A stretch of 13,458 nucleotides of DNA, taken from contig CAMBYJ010000021.1 of NCBI GenBank assembly GCA_945872015.1, forward strand, positions 1 to 13,458, written 5' to 3'. This DNA comes from Chitinophaga pinensis (GTDB taxonomy: Bacteria > Bacteroidota > Bacteroidia > AKYH767-A > OLB10). The notes under the pieces are model-generated. The model ran no database searches, was not told the DNA's origin, and saw only the letters and a list, made by a program, of their open reading frames with translations. Every line of letters begins with the position of its first letter. Positions within the stretch are counted from its first letter, which is position 1. Positions 1 to 7,382 of this stretch are shown here, piece after piece. The position numbers were made by a program, and so were the translations under genes.

Positions 1-1410
1 GATTCAATTAACGCATATACCATAAAAATTACGCGTGATGCAGAGTTGGATTTAGAGCAGGATGTAACTAAGAGTATTGTAAAAAAAGTTTCCGAGAGTA
101 TTAAAAATCGTCGCAAAGGACAACCAACACGTTTAGTTTACGATGAAGCATTGCCTGCTGAGGCCATGAAATTTTTACTTAAAAAGATTCAGTTAAATAA
201 AGAAGACCATCCAATTTCTGGTGGTCGTTATCATAACTTTGTTGATTTTATTAGATTCCCATCGCTAAACAGGTTGGAGCTTAAGCAAAAGAATTTGCCT
301 GTACTTCCACATAAAGCAATTCCTGCAAGAACAAGTTTGTTTAAAATAATTGCAAAGCAGGATGTGTTATTGTCTTTTCCGTATCAGTCGTATACGCATG
401 TAATTAATTTACTTCGCGAAGCATCTATTGATCCGAAAGTGGTATCAATTAGTATTACGTTGTATCGAATGGCTAATAATTCGAGAATTATTAATTCGCT
501 GATTAACGCTATCAAAAACGGAAAAAAAGTTACAGCTATTGTTGAATTGCAAGCACGATTTGATGAAGAAGCTAATATCAGATGGGCTAATAAACTAAAC
601 GATGAAGGTGTTAAAGTGATTTATGGTGTGCCAGGAATTAAATTACATAGTAAGTTGTTTTTAATAACGCGACAAGAACAAAACAAACTGATCAACTATG
701 TTCATATTGGTACAGGAAACTTTAATGAAGATACAGCAAGACTTTATGCTGATTATAGTTTGCTAACGGCCGATAAAAGAATTACAGATGAAGTTTTGAA
801 GGTGTTTAGTTTTTATAATGATAATTTCAAGGTTGGAACCTACAAACATTTAGTAGTTTCTCCTTTTAATACACGTAAAAAATATTTGCAGTTAATCAAT
901 GCGGAAATAGAGCAAGCTAAGCAAGGACTTGATGCATGGGTATTTTTAAAGATGAATAGTTTGACAGATCCGGAGATGATTAAAAAGCTATACGAAGCCT
1001 CTGCTGCAGGTGTTAAAGTAAAGCTTATTATCAGAAGTATATGTTCGTTGGTTCCAGGTATAAATGCACTAAGCGAAAACATTGAAGCAATAAGTATAGT
1101 TGATAAATATCTAGAGCATGCAAGGGTGTTTGTGTTTTCAAACAATGGTTCACCTAAAGTTTATTTATCATCAGCCGATTGGATGACGCGCAATTTAGAT
1201 CACCGTAGCGAGGTAGGCGTTCCTGTTTATGATGAATCGCTTAAAAAGCAGTTAATCGATATGCTGGAGCTGCAATGGAACGATAATACCAAGGCTAGAA
1301 GTATTAATGTGTTTCAGAATAATCCGTATCATTTTTCAAAGGTGAAAAGTAAGTTTAAGTCGCAGGATGAAATTTACAAGTACATCGAAAAAATTAATTC
1401 TCAGATCTGA
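1..1410 (+). CDS. ppk1: Polyphosphate kinase 1, C-terminal part (5' end outside window)
   Basis: This enzyme reversibly transfers the terminal phosphate of ATP onto inorganic polyphosphate. The reading frame is open from the first base (D-S-I-N-A-Y-T-I-K-I-T-R-D-A-E), so the gene starts upstream; the TTG at 46 is not a credible start because family-typical sequence precedes it. About 469 residues are visible, against roughly 690 in typical Ppk1 proteins, so the N-terminal domain and part of the head domain are missing. Two histidines match the paired phospholipase-D-like C-terminal domains: one in GIKLHSKLFLI (codon 646-648), the position of the autophosphorylated His in the E. coli enzyme, and one in LEHARVFVFS (codon 1117-1119). 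SADWMTRNLDHRSEVGVPV is also typical of the family. The gene ends with TGA 30 bp before the exopolyphosphatase gene on the same strand, suggesting co-transcription. Confidence 0.96.
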   Translation, partial: DSINAYTIKITRDAELDLEQDVTKSIVKKVSESIKNRRKGQPTRLVYDEALPAEAMKFLLKKIQLNKEDHPISGGRYHNFVDFIRFPSLNRLELKQKNLPVLPHKAIPARTSLFKIIAKQDVLLSFPYQSYTHVINLLREASIDPKVVSISITLYRMANNSRIINSLINAIKNGKKVTAIVELQARFDEEANIRWANKLNDEGVKVIYGVPGIKLHSKLFLITRQEQNKLINYVHIGTGNFNEDTARLYADYSLLTADKRITDEVLKVFSFYNDNFKVGTYKHLVVSPFNTRKKYLQLINAEIEQAKQGLDAWVFLKMNSLTDPEMIKKLYEASAAGVKVKLIIRSICSLVPGINALSENIEAISIVDKYLEHARVFVFSNNGSPKVYLSSADWMTRNLDHRSEVGVPVYDESLKKQLIDMLELQWNDNTKARSINVFQNNPYHFSKVKSKFKSQDEIYKYIEKINSQI

Positions 1411-1440
1411 TTTTAAATCGCTTTTATTTATCTTGGTACT

Positions 1441-2343
1441 ATGTTAAAATTTGCTGCAATCGATATTGGTTCAAACGCTGTTCGGTTATTATTATGTAAT
1501 GTGTTTGAAGAAGGAGGTGAGCCTGTTTTTAAAAAAGCAGAATTAGTGCGAATGCCAATACGATTAGGAGAAGATGTTTTTAGATATGGTAGAATCTCAG
1601 AAGAAAAGAAAATGCTGTTGGCCAAATCAATGCGAGCATTTAAAATTCTGATTGATGTTTTTGGAGCAATCGATTATCGTGCATGTGCAACTTCTGCGAT
1701 GCGTGATGCTAGTAACAGTGAAGAGATAGTTGACTTTGTTCGTGTATACAGCGACGTTAGTATAGATGTGATTGATGGTAAAACAGAAGCGCATATTATT
1801 TACTCTAATCATATTGCCGAACACCTTGAGTTTGATCAGTCGTATTTATACATTGATGTTGGTGGTGGTAGTACCGAGCTAACCTTGTTTTCAAAGAATA
1901 AAATTATAGCTGCACAATCGTTTAATATTGGTACGATACGTTTGCTTCACGATCAGGTAAAAAAAGAAACGTGGAGTATTTTTAAAGAATGGATACGTGA
2001 TAATACTTCAGCTTATCATCCACTTACAGCCATTGGCTCGGGAGGGAACATCAATAAGCTTTTTAAAATGGCTGATCGAAAAGAACACAAGCCTCTCTCT
2101 ACAGAAAAGATAAAAGAGATTTATGATTTTTTGAAAGAGTATTCGTTGGAAGAAAGAATTCTTAAGCTAGGACTAAATCCTGATAGAGCCGATGTGATAA
2201 TCCCTGCAACAAAAGTTTTGTTAACTGCACTCAAAACGGCTGAAATAGATCAGGTATTTGTTCCGCAAGTTGGTTTGTCGGATGGTATTGTTCATTTACT
2301 TTACGATAAGTATAAAGGAATGCCTGAGCTCCCTTTTAACTAA
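1441..2343 (+). CDS. ppx: Exopolyphosphatase, Ppx/GppA family, short form
   Basis: Predicted to remove terminal phosphates from polyphosphate, and possibly to act on pppGpp as some family members do. The 300-residue protein has the ASKHA-type phosphate-binding loops: AAIDIGSNAVRLLL at 5-18 and YIDVGGGSTELTLF at 137-150. It also has ATSAMRDASN at 83-92, TEA at 115-117 (E116 aligns with the catalytic Glu of the E. coli GxEEA motif) and GSGGNINKL at 199-207. It is much shorter than E. coli Ppx (about 510 residues) and lacks the C-terminal HD-like region. Two-domain forms like this are known in several phyla, so this is not evidence of truncation. The ATG at 1441 begins directly with family sequence, 30 bp after ppk1, so the two probably form a polyphosphate operon. 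The stop overlaps the stop of the convergent SprT-like gene. Choosing Ppx over GppA rests mainly on the ppk1 neighbour. Confidence 0.9.
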   Translation: MLKFAAIDIGSNAVRLLLCNVFEEGGEPVFKKAELVRMPIRLGEDVFRYGRISEEKKMLLAKSMRAFKILIDVFGAIDYRACATSAMRDASNSEEIVDFVRVYSDVSIDVIDGKTEAHIIYSNHIAEHLEFDQSYLYIDVGGGSTELTLFSKNKIIAAQSFNIGTIRLLHDQVKKETWSIFKEWIRDNTSAYHPLTAIGSGGNINKLFKMADRKEHKPLSTEKIKEIYDFLKEYSLEERILKLGLNPDRADVIIPATKVLLTALKTAEIDQVFVPQVGLSDGIVHLLYDKYKGMPELPFN

Positions 2344-2960
2344 TCAATAATCTTTGCATCCATATGCGGCGGGACAAAATATAAAAGTCCTGTATTAGCA
2401 TCAAGGCAATTGTAGTTTTTTCTTCTTAATTCACCTCTGATAAATTGCTGTCCGTTTTTAATTTCAAACTTTGAATTTAATGGAATGTCTTCAACATGTA
2501 TCCAACCATCGTTTCTGTTGTCAAATGTTTTAAGCGATTTCATTAGCGTAACATCACTGCAACTAGAGGCTGCTGGATTTTTAATGTATCCAATCAAAGC
2601 CTCTTTTACATTCAACGGAAATATTTCATCTCTTATAAAGGGAATAAGCAATTGTCTGAATTCATCTTTCCATTCTTGACCATGAGGCATCACACGATTA
2701 CCATGTTTAAGAAAGCAGGTAAGATGCGCTACTTCATGCGTAAAGGTGATTAAAAAAGCATAGTGATTTAAATCGTGGTTAATGGTGATGGTGTGATTAG
2801 CTCCGTTGTAGGGCGGACGATAATCACCGTTTTTAGTTGCGCGCGTATGTTTAATGCGTACACTGATTTTATACTTCCTTATCCATTCAACGCAAGTAGC
2901 AACTGAATTTTCTGGAACATATTTTAATAAAGCTATTCGAAGTTGATCTTCGGTAACCAT
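2340..2960 (-). CDS. SprT-like zinc metalloprotease domain protein
   Basis: A predicted cytoplasmic zincin-type protein of 206 residues. The zinc site is visible as HEVAH at 75-79, with a likely third ligand His93 in MPHGQEW, as in SprT/Spartan-like domains. The C-terminal region (about 155-206) contains FEIKNGQQFIRGELRRKNYNC and looks like a small beta domain. It has no four-Cys zinc ribbon, unlike E. coli SprT. A longer frame begins upstream at 3038, but its first 26 codons lie inside the feoB C-terminus and carry no domain. The ATG at 2960 shares TAATG with the feoB stop and begins with MVTEDQLRIAL, so I chose it. That arrangement implies translational coupling to feoB. The substrate is unknown: Spartan homologues cleave DNA-protein crosslinks, but that role is not shown for bacterial members of this type. 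The 3' end overlaps ppx by 4 bp. Confidence 0.85.
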   Translation of the reverse strand: MVTEDQLRIALLKYVPENSVATCVEWIRKYKISVRIKHTRATKNGDYRPPYNGANHTITINHDLNHYAFLITFTHEVAHLTCFLKHGNRVMPHGQEWKDEFRQLLIPFIRDEIFPLNVKEALIGYIKNPAASSCSDVTLMKSLKTFDNRNDGWIHVEDIPLNSKFEIKNGQQFIRGELRRKNYNCLDANTGLLYFVPPHMDAKIID

Positions 2961-5083
2961 TATTTTAATAGTTGATAAACAATTAATGAAGTGAAATAAG
3001 CTAAAGCTGATAAATAAACAAACTGAATAATTGGCCATTTCCAGCTTCCAGTTTCACGCTTTACAACTGCGAGTGTGCTCATGCATTGCATTGCAAACGC
3101 ATAAAATAACATCAGCGACCAGCCAACGGCAACGGTGTAACGAGGTTGACCGGTGACAACATCTTTTTCAATGCGCATTTTTTCTTTTACTGTTAAGTTT
3201 TCGTCGTTACCCACACTGTAAATAGTTGTCATGGTACCAACAAACACTTCTCTTGCTGCAAATGATGTCACGAGCGCAATTCCAATCTTCCAGTCGAAAC
3301 CAAGCGGCTTAATAACAGGTTCGAGTAAATGACCTAATTGTCCGGCGTATGAATATTCTAATCGCTGCGATTCTAATAACAATTTCTTTTCTGTGTTTTC
3401 AGCATTATCGGTCATCTGTTCAATCTGCTGATTTACTTTTTCATATTTATCTCCTGGACCGCGAGATGATAAAAACCATAATACAATACTGATAGCAATA
3501 ATAATTTTACCAGCATCAATTAAAAATATTTTTACTTTTTCAAGAATGGAATAACCAATGTTCGACCAGCGTGGCATCCGGTAAACAGGAATTTCCATGA
3601 TGAAATAACTCTTTTGTTTTGTTTTGATTAATCCGCTGATTACAACCGATGCAACTAATGCAGCAATGAATCCAATTAAGTAAAGCGACATCAAAACCAT
3701 TCCTTGTAAATTAAATACACCAACATAAGTTGAAGGAATAATTAACGAAATAAGCAAAGTGTAAACAGGTAAGCGTGCTGAACAACTCATTAGGGGAGTA
3801 ACTAAAATAGTTACCATGCGTTCTTTCCATGAGCTTATTGTTCTTGTCGACATAATAGCAGGAACAGCGCAAGCAACACCACTCATTAAAGGAATTACTG
3901 ATCTTCCATTTAATCCGAAGTTGCGCATCAGTTTATCCATTAAGAAACTAACGCGTGCCATATACCCTGTATCTTCAAGTATCGCAATGAACATAAACAG
4001 CATCGCTATCTGCGGCACAAAAATGATGATGCCACCAATGCCTGCCAGAACACCATTAACTATTAAGTCATTCAATACGCCTTTCGGAAGAAGGTTGCTT
4101 ACTAAATCAATGAAACCTGTAAAGGTTTCATCAATAAAGTTCATCGGAAATTCTGCTATAGAAAATATCGATTGAAATATGATAAATAAAATACACAGGA
4201 AAATTACATATCCCCATACACGATGCACAAGTAATCGATCGATACGAGTACTGAATGATACTTTCTTTTGGTCAGCAACGTTTACGCAACTATCAATAAT
4301 TTGCTGAATAGCTTTGTATCGTTCTAATGATTCAAACGATTGAATTTTATTTCCATCATATTCAACTCCCTCAAAAAACTGTTTTAATTTTTTTATTTGT
4401 TCAGTCGATAAATTAAATTGCTCAAGAGTGTTAATATGATTGGCAATTTGTAAAGCGGCATAATTACTTTTTAACTGAAGCTCTTTTCTTATTCCACCTA
4501 AGATTGATGGTTTTATAAGTGTTGTATCATAAACATCGGTAATAGGAACAGGAATGTCATTTATCAAAGCTTGCTTTAATTCTTCAATACCAACACCTTT
4601 ACGCGCTATAATCGGACAAACACGAATACCTAATCGTCGCTCTAATTCGTCGGGCTTTATTTTTATTCCCTGCGATTGAACTAAGTCCATCATATTTAAA
4701 GCAAGCACCGTTGGAATCTTTAAATCGATTACCTGAGATGCAAGAAATAAACTACGCTTTAAATTAGTCCCATCTGCAAGTATAACTACTACGTTTGGAT
4801 GGTCTTCGTTTTTTGGATCACACAATACTTCAAACGGAATTCTTTCATCCGGTGAAGTAGGATATAAACTATAGGTTCCTGGTAAATCGAGAATTTCTAA
4901 ATGATTTGCTTCACCTGTTGTTGAATTAAAAATAGTTGCTGAGCCTGTTTTTTTCTCAACTGTAACACCCGGGAAATTGGCAATTTTTTGATGAAGTCCT
5001 GTAAGTAAATTAAAAAGTGAACTCTTTCCTACATTAGGATTCCCTATTAAAGCGACTTTGATTTTTTTCTTTGATTCCTGCAC
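2960..5083 (-). CDS. feoB: Ferrous iron transporter FeoB
   Basis: An inner-membrane Fe(II) uptake protein with a cytosolic GTPase domain, 707 residues and full length for the family. G-protein motifs are G1 GNPNVGKS (14-21), G2 Thr in FPGVTVEK (about 41), G3 DLPG (66-69) and G4 NMMD (130-133). A helical linker follows to about 280, then the polytopic membrane region. Gate-like segments are GIGGIIIFVPQI (348-359) and GVACAVPAI (402-410), with family-typical cysteines at 405, 434 (SCSARLPVY) and 667 (FAMQCMSTL). The start is GTG at 5083; an in-frame stop lies a few codons further up and no ATG intervenes, so GTG is the best choice. It begins 17 bp after the feoA stop and ends in a TAATG overlap with the SprT-like gene. 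No FeoA domain is fused. I could not identify a Fur-type operator upstream. Confidence 0.96.
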   Translation of the reverse strand: MQESKKKIKVALIGNPNVGKSSLFNLLTGLHQKIANFPGVTVEKKTGSATIFNSTTGEANHLEILDLPGTYSLYPTSPDERIPFEVLCDPKNEDHPNVVVILADGTNLKRSLFLASQVIDLKIPTVLALNMMDLVQSQGIKIKPDELERRLGIRVCPIIARKGVGIEELKQALINDIPVPITDVYDTTLIKPSILGGIRKELQLKSNYAALQIANHINTLEQFNLSTEQIKKLKQFFEGVEYDGNKIQSFESLERYKAIQQIIDSCVNVADQKKVSFSTRIDRLLVHRVWGYVIFLCILFIIFQSIFSIAEFPMNFIDETFTGFIDLVSNLLPKGVLNDLIVNGVLAGIGGIIIFVPQIAMLFMFIAILEDTGYMARVSFLMDKLMRNFGLNGRSVIPLMSGVACAVPAIMSTRTISSWKERMVTILVTPLMSCSARLPVYTLLISLIIPSTYVGVFNLQGMVLMSLYLIGFIAALVASVVISGLIKTKQKSYFIMEIPVYRMPRWSNIGYSILEKVKIFLIDAGKIIIAISIVLWFLSSRGPGDKYEKVNQQIEQMTDNAENTEKKLLLESQRLEYSYAGQLGHLLEPVIKPLGFDWKIGIALVTSFAAREVFVGTMTTIYSVGNDENLTVKEKMRIEKDVVTGQPRYTVAVGWSLMLFYAFAMQCMSTLAVVKRETGSWKWPIIQFVYLSALAYFTSLIVYQLLK

Positions 5084-5100
5084 ACCCTGACCCCCGAAAA

Positions 5101-5358
5101 TTAATCAACCTGTTTTACTAAGATGTTTTCTGCTTCATCTTTACGGATGCATAACATCGTTCCTGCAACACTTATGGCAATCGGGCATCCTAACGGAGCA
5201 AATCGATCAATAGTGATAATCTCTCCTGGCAAGCAACCCATATCCAACATCTTTTGTTGCATGCTTTCATCCTTGTAGGAATCTACAATGCACTTATCTC
5301 CTTTCTTAAGTTGAGATAGTTTTTTAGAGGCGGTGGACATTTGCTTATTTAGAATCAT
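5101..5358 (-). CDS. feoA: Ferrous iron transport accessory protein FeoA
   Basis: A small cytosolic SH3-like protein that works with FeoB in Fe(II) uptake. The 85-residue product carries the family pattern: KKGDKCIVDSY, then KMLDMGCLPGEIITIDRFAPLGCPIAISV in two consecutive stretches (about 36-64), and CIRKDEAENILV at 70-81. Two starts are possible, ATG at 5358 and ATG at 5340 (MSTASKK, 79 residues). The second leaves a more usual leader of about 25 nt after the candidate promoter box at 5371-5378 and loses no conserved sequence, so it may be the real one. feoB follows 17 bp later, so the two are almost certainly one transcription unit. Confidence 0.93.
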   Translation of the reverse strand: MILNKQMSTASKKLSQLKKGDKCIVDSYKDESMQQKMLDMGCLPGEIITIDRFAPLGCPIAISVAGTMLCIRKDEAENILVKQVD

Positions 5359-5370
5359 TCTAACAGATTG

Positions 5371-5402
5371 CTAAGATACTATTTACATCAGTAATGAAAC
5401 AA
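5371..5402 (-). promoter_or_regulatory. Candidate feoAB promoter (Bacteroidota type)
   Basis: On the minus strand, TATCTTAG (5378-5371) matches the Bacteroidota -7 box TAnnTTTG at all but one position. A TTG (5402-5400) lies 21 bp upstream, within the usual -33 spacing. It sits directly ahead of feoA. This is a pattern match only; no operator could be recognised. Confidence 0.35.
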
Positions 5403-5404
5403 GT

Positions 5405-5434
5405 AAAGCAATCAACTTTTTTTGATATTGCTTT
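5405..5434 (-). terminator. Hairpin after the lipoprotein gene, possible terminator
   Basis: The arms AAAGCAATCAA (5405-5415) and TTGATATTGCTTT (5422-5434) pair as 8 bp plus 3 bp around a 2-nt bulge, with a 7-nt loop. The hairpin lies 31 bp after the lipoprotein stop and just upstream of the feoA promoter candidate. It could end the ade-lipoprotein transcript. The following U tract on the minus strand is weak (ACTTGTTTC), and the arms could instead be a protein-binding site in the feoA upstream region. Confidence 0.4.
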
Positions 5435-5465
5435 ATTTCAGTAGGTTACGACAAAATGATTTTTC

Positions 5466-5600
5466 TCAACATGGTTTTTTATGCTCAACAGGCTGCGTTT
5501 TTCCAAAGCTCGGACAGTGGCAATTCTTCTTAAACAATTTGCAACTTGATAGTGAAATTGTAAATAGGATAAGCACTAGTAGAATCGATTTTTTTTTCAT
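5466..5600 (-). CDS. Very small predicted lipoprotein, Cys-rich, unknown function
   Basis: A 44-codon frame running from ATG at 5600 to TGA at 5466. It encodes a classic lipoprotein signal: the charged start MKKK, hydrophobic SILLVLILFTI, and the lipobox LSSC with the lipidated Cys at position 20. The mature part would be only 25 residues (KLFKKNCHCPSFGK, then QPVEHKKPC after one Thr) and contains three further cysteines and two histidines. The gene starts 6 bp after the adenine deaminase stop, so it is probably co-transcribed with it. The coherent signal peptide and lipobox support a real gene despite its size. I do not recognise the family. The start codon is followed by nine consecutive A residues. 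The mature peptide is too small for an enzyme; a role at the envelope, perhaps metal or thiol related, would be guesswork. Confidence 0.72.
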   Translation of the reverse strand: MKKKSILLVLILFTISLSSCKLFKKNCHCPSFGKTQPVEHKKPC

Positions 5601-5606
5601 TGCCAG

Positions 5607-7241
5607 TTAATTTATATGAAGAGGAGTAAATTTAAAACTTCCACCGTCAAAAAGTCCTTTGTCGCTTAGTTTCAATTCAGGAATTACTAACAATGCCATA
5701 AATGATAAAACCATGTAAGGGTCTTTTAAAGTACTTCCCATTTTTTTAGCAGCTGCATCAATTTCTGAATATTGTTTACCTATCGTTTCTGCATTTGCAT
5801 CACTCATTAATCCAGCAACAGGTAATCCAATCACCATTTCTGAATCGTTGCTAACTAAGCTTAGTCCACCGCCGCATTCAATAATTAAATTAGTTGCTTT
5901 ACACATTGCTTCATCATCAACGCCAATTACAATAATATTATGCGAGTCGTGCGCAACACTCGAGGCAATGGCGCCTTCTTTTATTCCGAAATTCTTTATG
6001 AAAGCACATGAAACGGGTGCCTGAGTATAGCGATTAACAACTGCTATTTTCAAAACATCATTTTCAATATTGCTTTCTAAATAGCCATTTATAATTGTTG
6101 CTTTTTCGTTGGATGATTTAGTGATTAATTGTCCGTCTAAGGCATTGATTACATTAATAACCTCCGCTTCAGCTTTTATTCTAAAAACGTCTGAATTGAT
6201 TTTATCTTTTATAAACTGATTGGGTGTCGCGTGAGAAATCTTTTGAAGCTTTACTTCTGAACCATCAAAAACTTCTTCTCCATTAATAATTGTTTTTAAT
6301 ACTTTGAAATCTTTCAAATTATTAACGGAAATAAAATCGGCTTTATCTCCAACTCTCAATGTACCAACTTTCATATTGTAATGCTGAACGGGATGAATAC
6401 ATGCTATCGAAAGAACATCAAAAAGATTGTATCCTAATGCTATGGATTTACGAACATGTTCATCGATATGAAATAGTAATAACTCATCAGGATGTTTATC
6501 ATCACAACAAAACATTAGTTGTTCAGGATGTTTTGCAATCAAAGGGTGTAATACTTCAAAGTTTCGCGCTGCGGATCCCTCACGAATAAGAATTTTCATT
6601 CCAAGTTGAAGTTTTTCAAACGCTTCGTCGTAAGTAAAACACTCGTGATCTGTTGTTATTCCTGCCGATATATATTTTTTTGCTTGCTCACCTCTAAGAC
6701 CTGGTGCATGTCCATCAATTGGCTTGTTATATTTTTTTGCAAGCGCTATTTTACGTAGTACTTCATCATCATCGAATAGCACTCCTGGATAATTCATCAT
6801 TTCTGATAAATAAAAAATATCATCCATTTTTAGTAACTGCTCAACACCATTTGAATCGATAACTGCACCCGCCGTTTCAAAATTAGTTGCAGGTACGCAA
6901 GAAGGTGCTCCAAAATGAAATTTCAATTTGGCTTCACGTGAATTATCAATCATGTATTGAACCCCACTAATACCAAGTACATTAGCAATTTCATGAGGAT
7001 CGCTGATTGTTGCAACAGTCCCGTGTTTAAGTGCAACACGTGCAAATTCATAGGGGACCAACATCGATGACTCAATATGAATATGAGCATCAATAAAGCC
7101 AGGTAAAAAGTATACTTCAGATTCTGTAAATTCCTCTTTAATCTCTGCGATGATTCCTTCTTTCACCACAATTGTTCCTTTGAATATCTTACGATTATAA
7201 AGGTCGATTATGTTACCACTGTAATTTTGTTCTCTATTCAT
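5607..7241 (-). CDS. ade: Adenine deaminase
   Basis: Converts adenine to hypoxanthine and ammonia in purine salvage; a cytosolic amidohydrolase-superfamily metalloenzyme. The 544-residue length is normal for AdeC-type enzymes. Metal-site motifs appear in order: HIHIESS (53-59), SDPHE (80-84), GHAPG (177-181), TTDHE (196-200) and CCDDKHPDEL (245-254). The C-terminal domain contains SVAHDSHNIIVIG (428-440) and ECGGGLSLV (455-463), both usual for adenine deaminase rather than for dihydroorotase or imidazolonepropionase. The ATG at 7241 precedes MNREQNYSGNIIDLYNRKIF, which matches the usual short N-terminal beta domain. It is divergent from the cold shock gene with a 141-bp spacer, and the small lipoprotein gene follows 6 bp downstream. 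No purine riboswitch was recognised upstream. Confidence 0.95.
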   Translation of the reverse strand: MNREQNYSGNIIDLYNRKIFKGTIVVKEGIIAEIKEEFTESEVYFLPGFIDAHIHIESSMLVPYEFARVALKHGTVATISDPHEIANVLGISGVQYMIDNSREAKLKFHFGAPSCVPATNFETAGAVIDSNGVEQLLKMDDIFYLSEMMNYPGVLFDDDEVLRKIALAKKYNKPIDGHAPGLRGEQAKKYISAGITTDHECFTYDEAFEKLQLGMKILIREGSAARNFEVLHPLIAKHPEQLMFCCDDKHPDELLLFHIDEHVRKSIALGYNLFDVLSIACIHPVQHYNMKVGTLRVGDKADFISVNNLKDFKVLKTIINGEEVFDGSEVKLQKISHATPNQFIKDKINSDVFRIKAEAEVINVINALDGQLITKSSNEKATIINGYLESNIENDVLKIAVVNRYTQAPVSCAFIKNFGIKEGAIASSVAHDSHNIIVIGVDDEAMCKATNLIIECGGGLSLVSNDSEMVIGLPVAGLMSDANAETIGKQYSEIDAAAKKMGSTLKDPYMVLSFMALLVIPELKLSDKGLFDGGSFKFTPLHIN

Positions 7242-7342
7242 AGAAAGCGAATGTAAGGAATGATCATTTAAAAGGGTCAGAAATTAGTACGTTTAAATTA
7301 CAATTAGTTCATTTCAATAATAGTTTTGTATTTCTTTTTCGT

Positions 7343-7350
7343 TACATTTG
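7343..7350 (+). promoter_or_regulatory. -7 box of the cold shock gene promoter
   Basis: TACATTTG is an exact match to the Bacteroidota -7 consensus TAnnTTTG, 32 bp ahead of the ATG. The nearest TTTTG (7324-7328) is only 14 bp upstream, shorter than usual for a -33 element. The implied leader is about 25 nt, much shorter than the long thermosensing leader of E. coli cspA. No Shine-Dalgarno is visible; the start context is A/T rich. Confidence 0.55.
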
Positions 7351-7382
7351 TAATTATTCAACAATTTATCAATTACTATTAA

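Noticed and set aside
840..1145. 101-codon minus-strand frame inside ppk1
   Set aside because: It lies wholly opposite conserved Ppk1 sequence and encodes no recognisable domain; a shadow frame.
2961..3038. Longer start of the SprT-like gene inside feoB
   Set aside because: The extra 26 residues look like a membrane segment only because they read the feoB C-terminal codons out of frame; the TAATG start at 2960 is better.
3816..4175. 119-codon plus-strand frame inside feoB
   Set aside because: Antisense to the FeoB membrane region; its hydrophobic pattern is inherited from the complementary codons.
5359..5465. Fur box or iron riboswitch upstream of feoAB
   Set aside because: I looked for a GATAATGATAATCATTATC-like site and for conserved riboswitch structure and saw no convincing match.
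5422..5610. 62-codon plus-strand frame opposite the small lipoprotein
   Set aside because: It is the complement of the lipoprotein gene and hairpin, shows no domain or signal, and overlaps the ade stop. The minus-strand reading has a coherent signal peptide and lipobox.
7248..7255. TACATTCG on the minus strand as an ade -7 box
   Set aside because: One mismatch to consensus, and it would place the start of transcription at the ATG with no -33 element; too weak to annotate.
7242..7382. Purine riboswitch or cspA-like thermosensing leader in the ade-csp spacer
   Set aside because: The spacer is only 141 bp with no purine-aptamer core visible, and the csp leader implied by its promoter box is about 25 nt.
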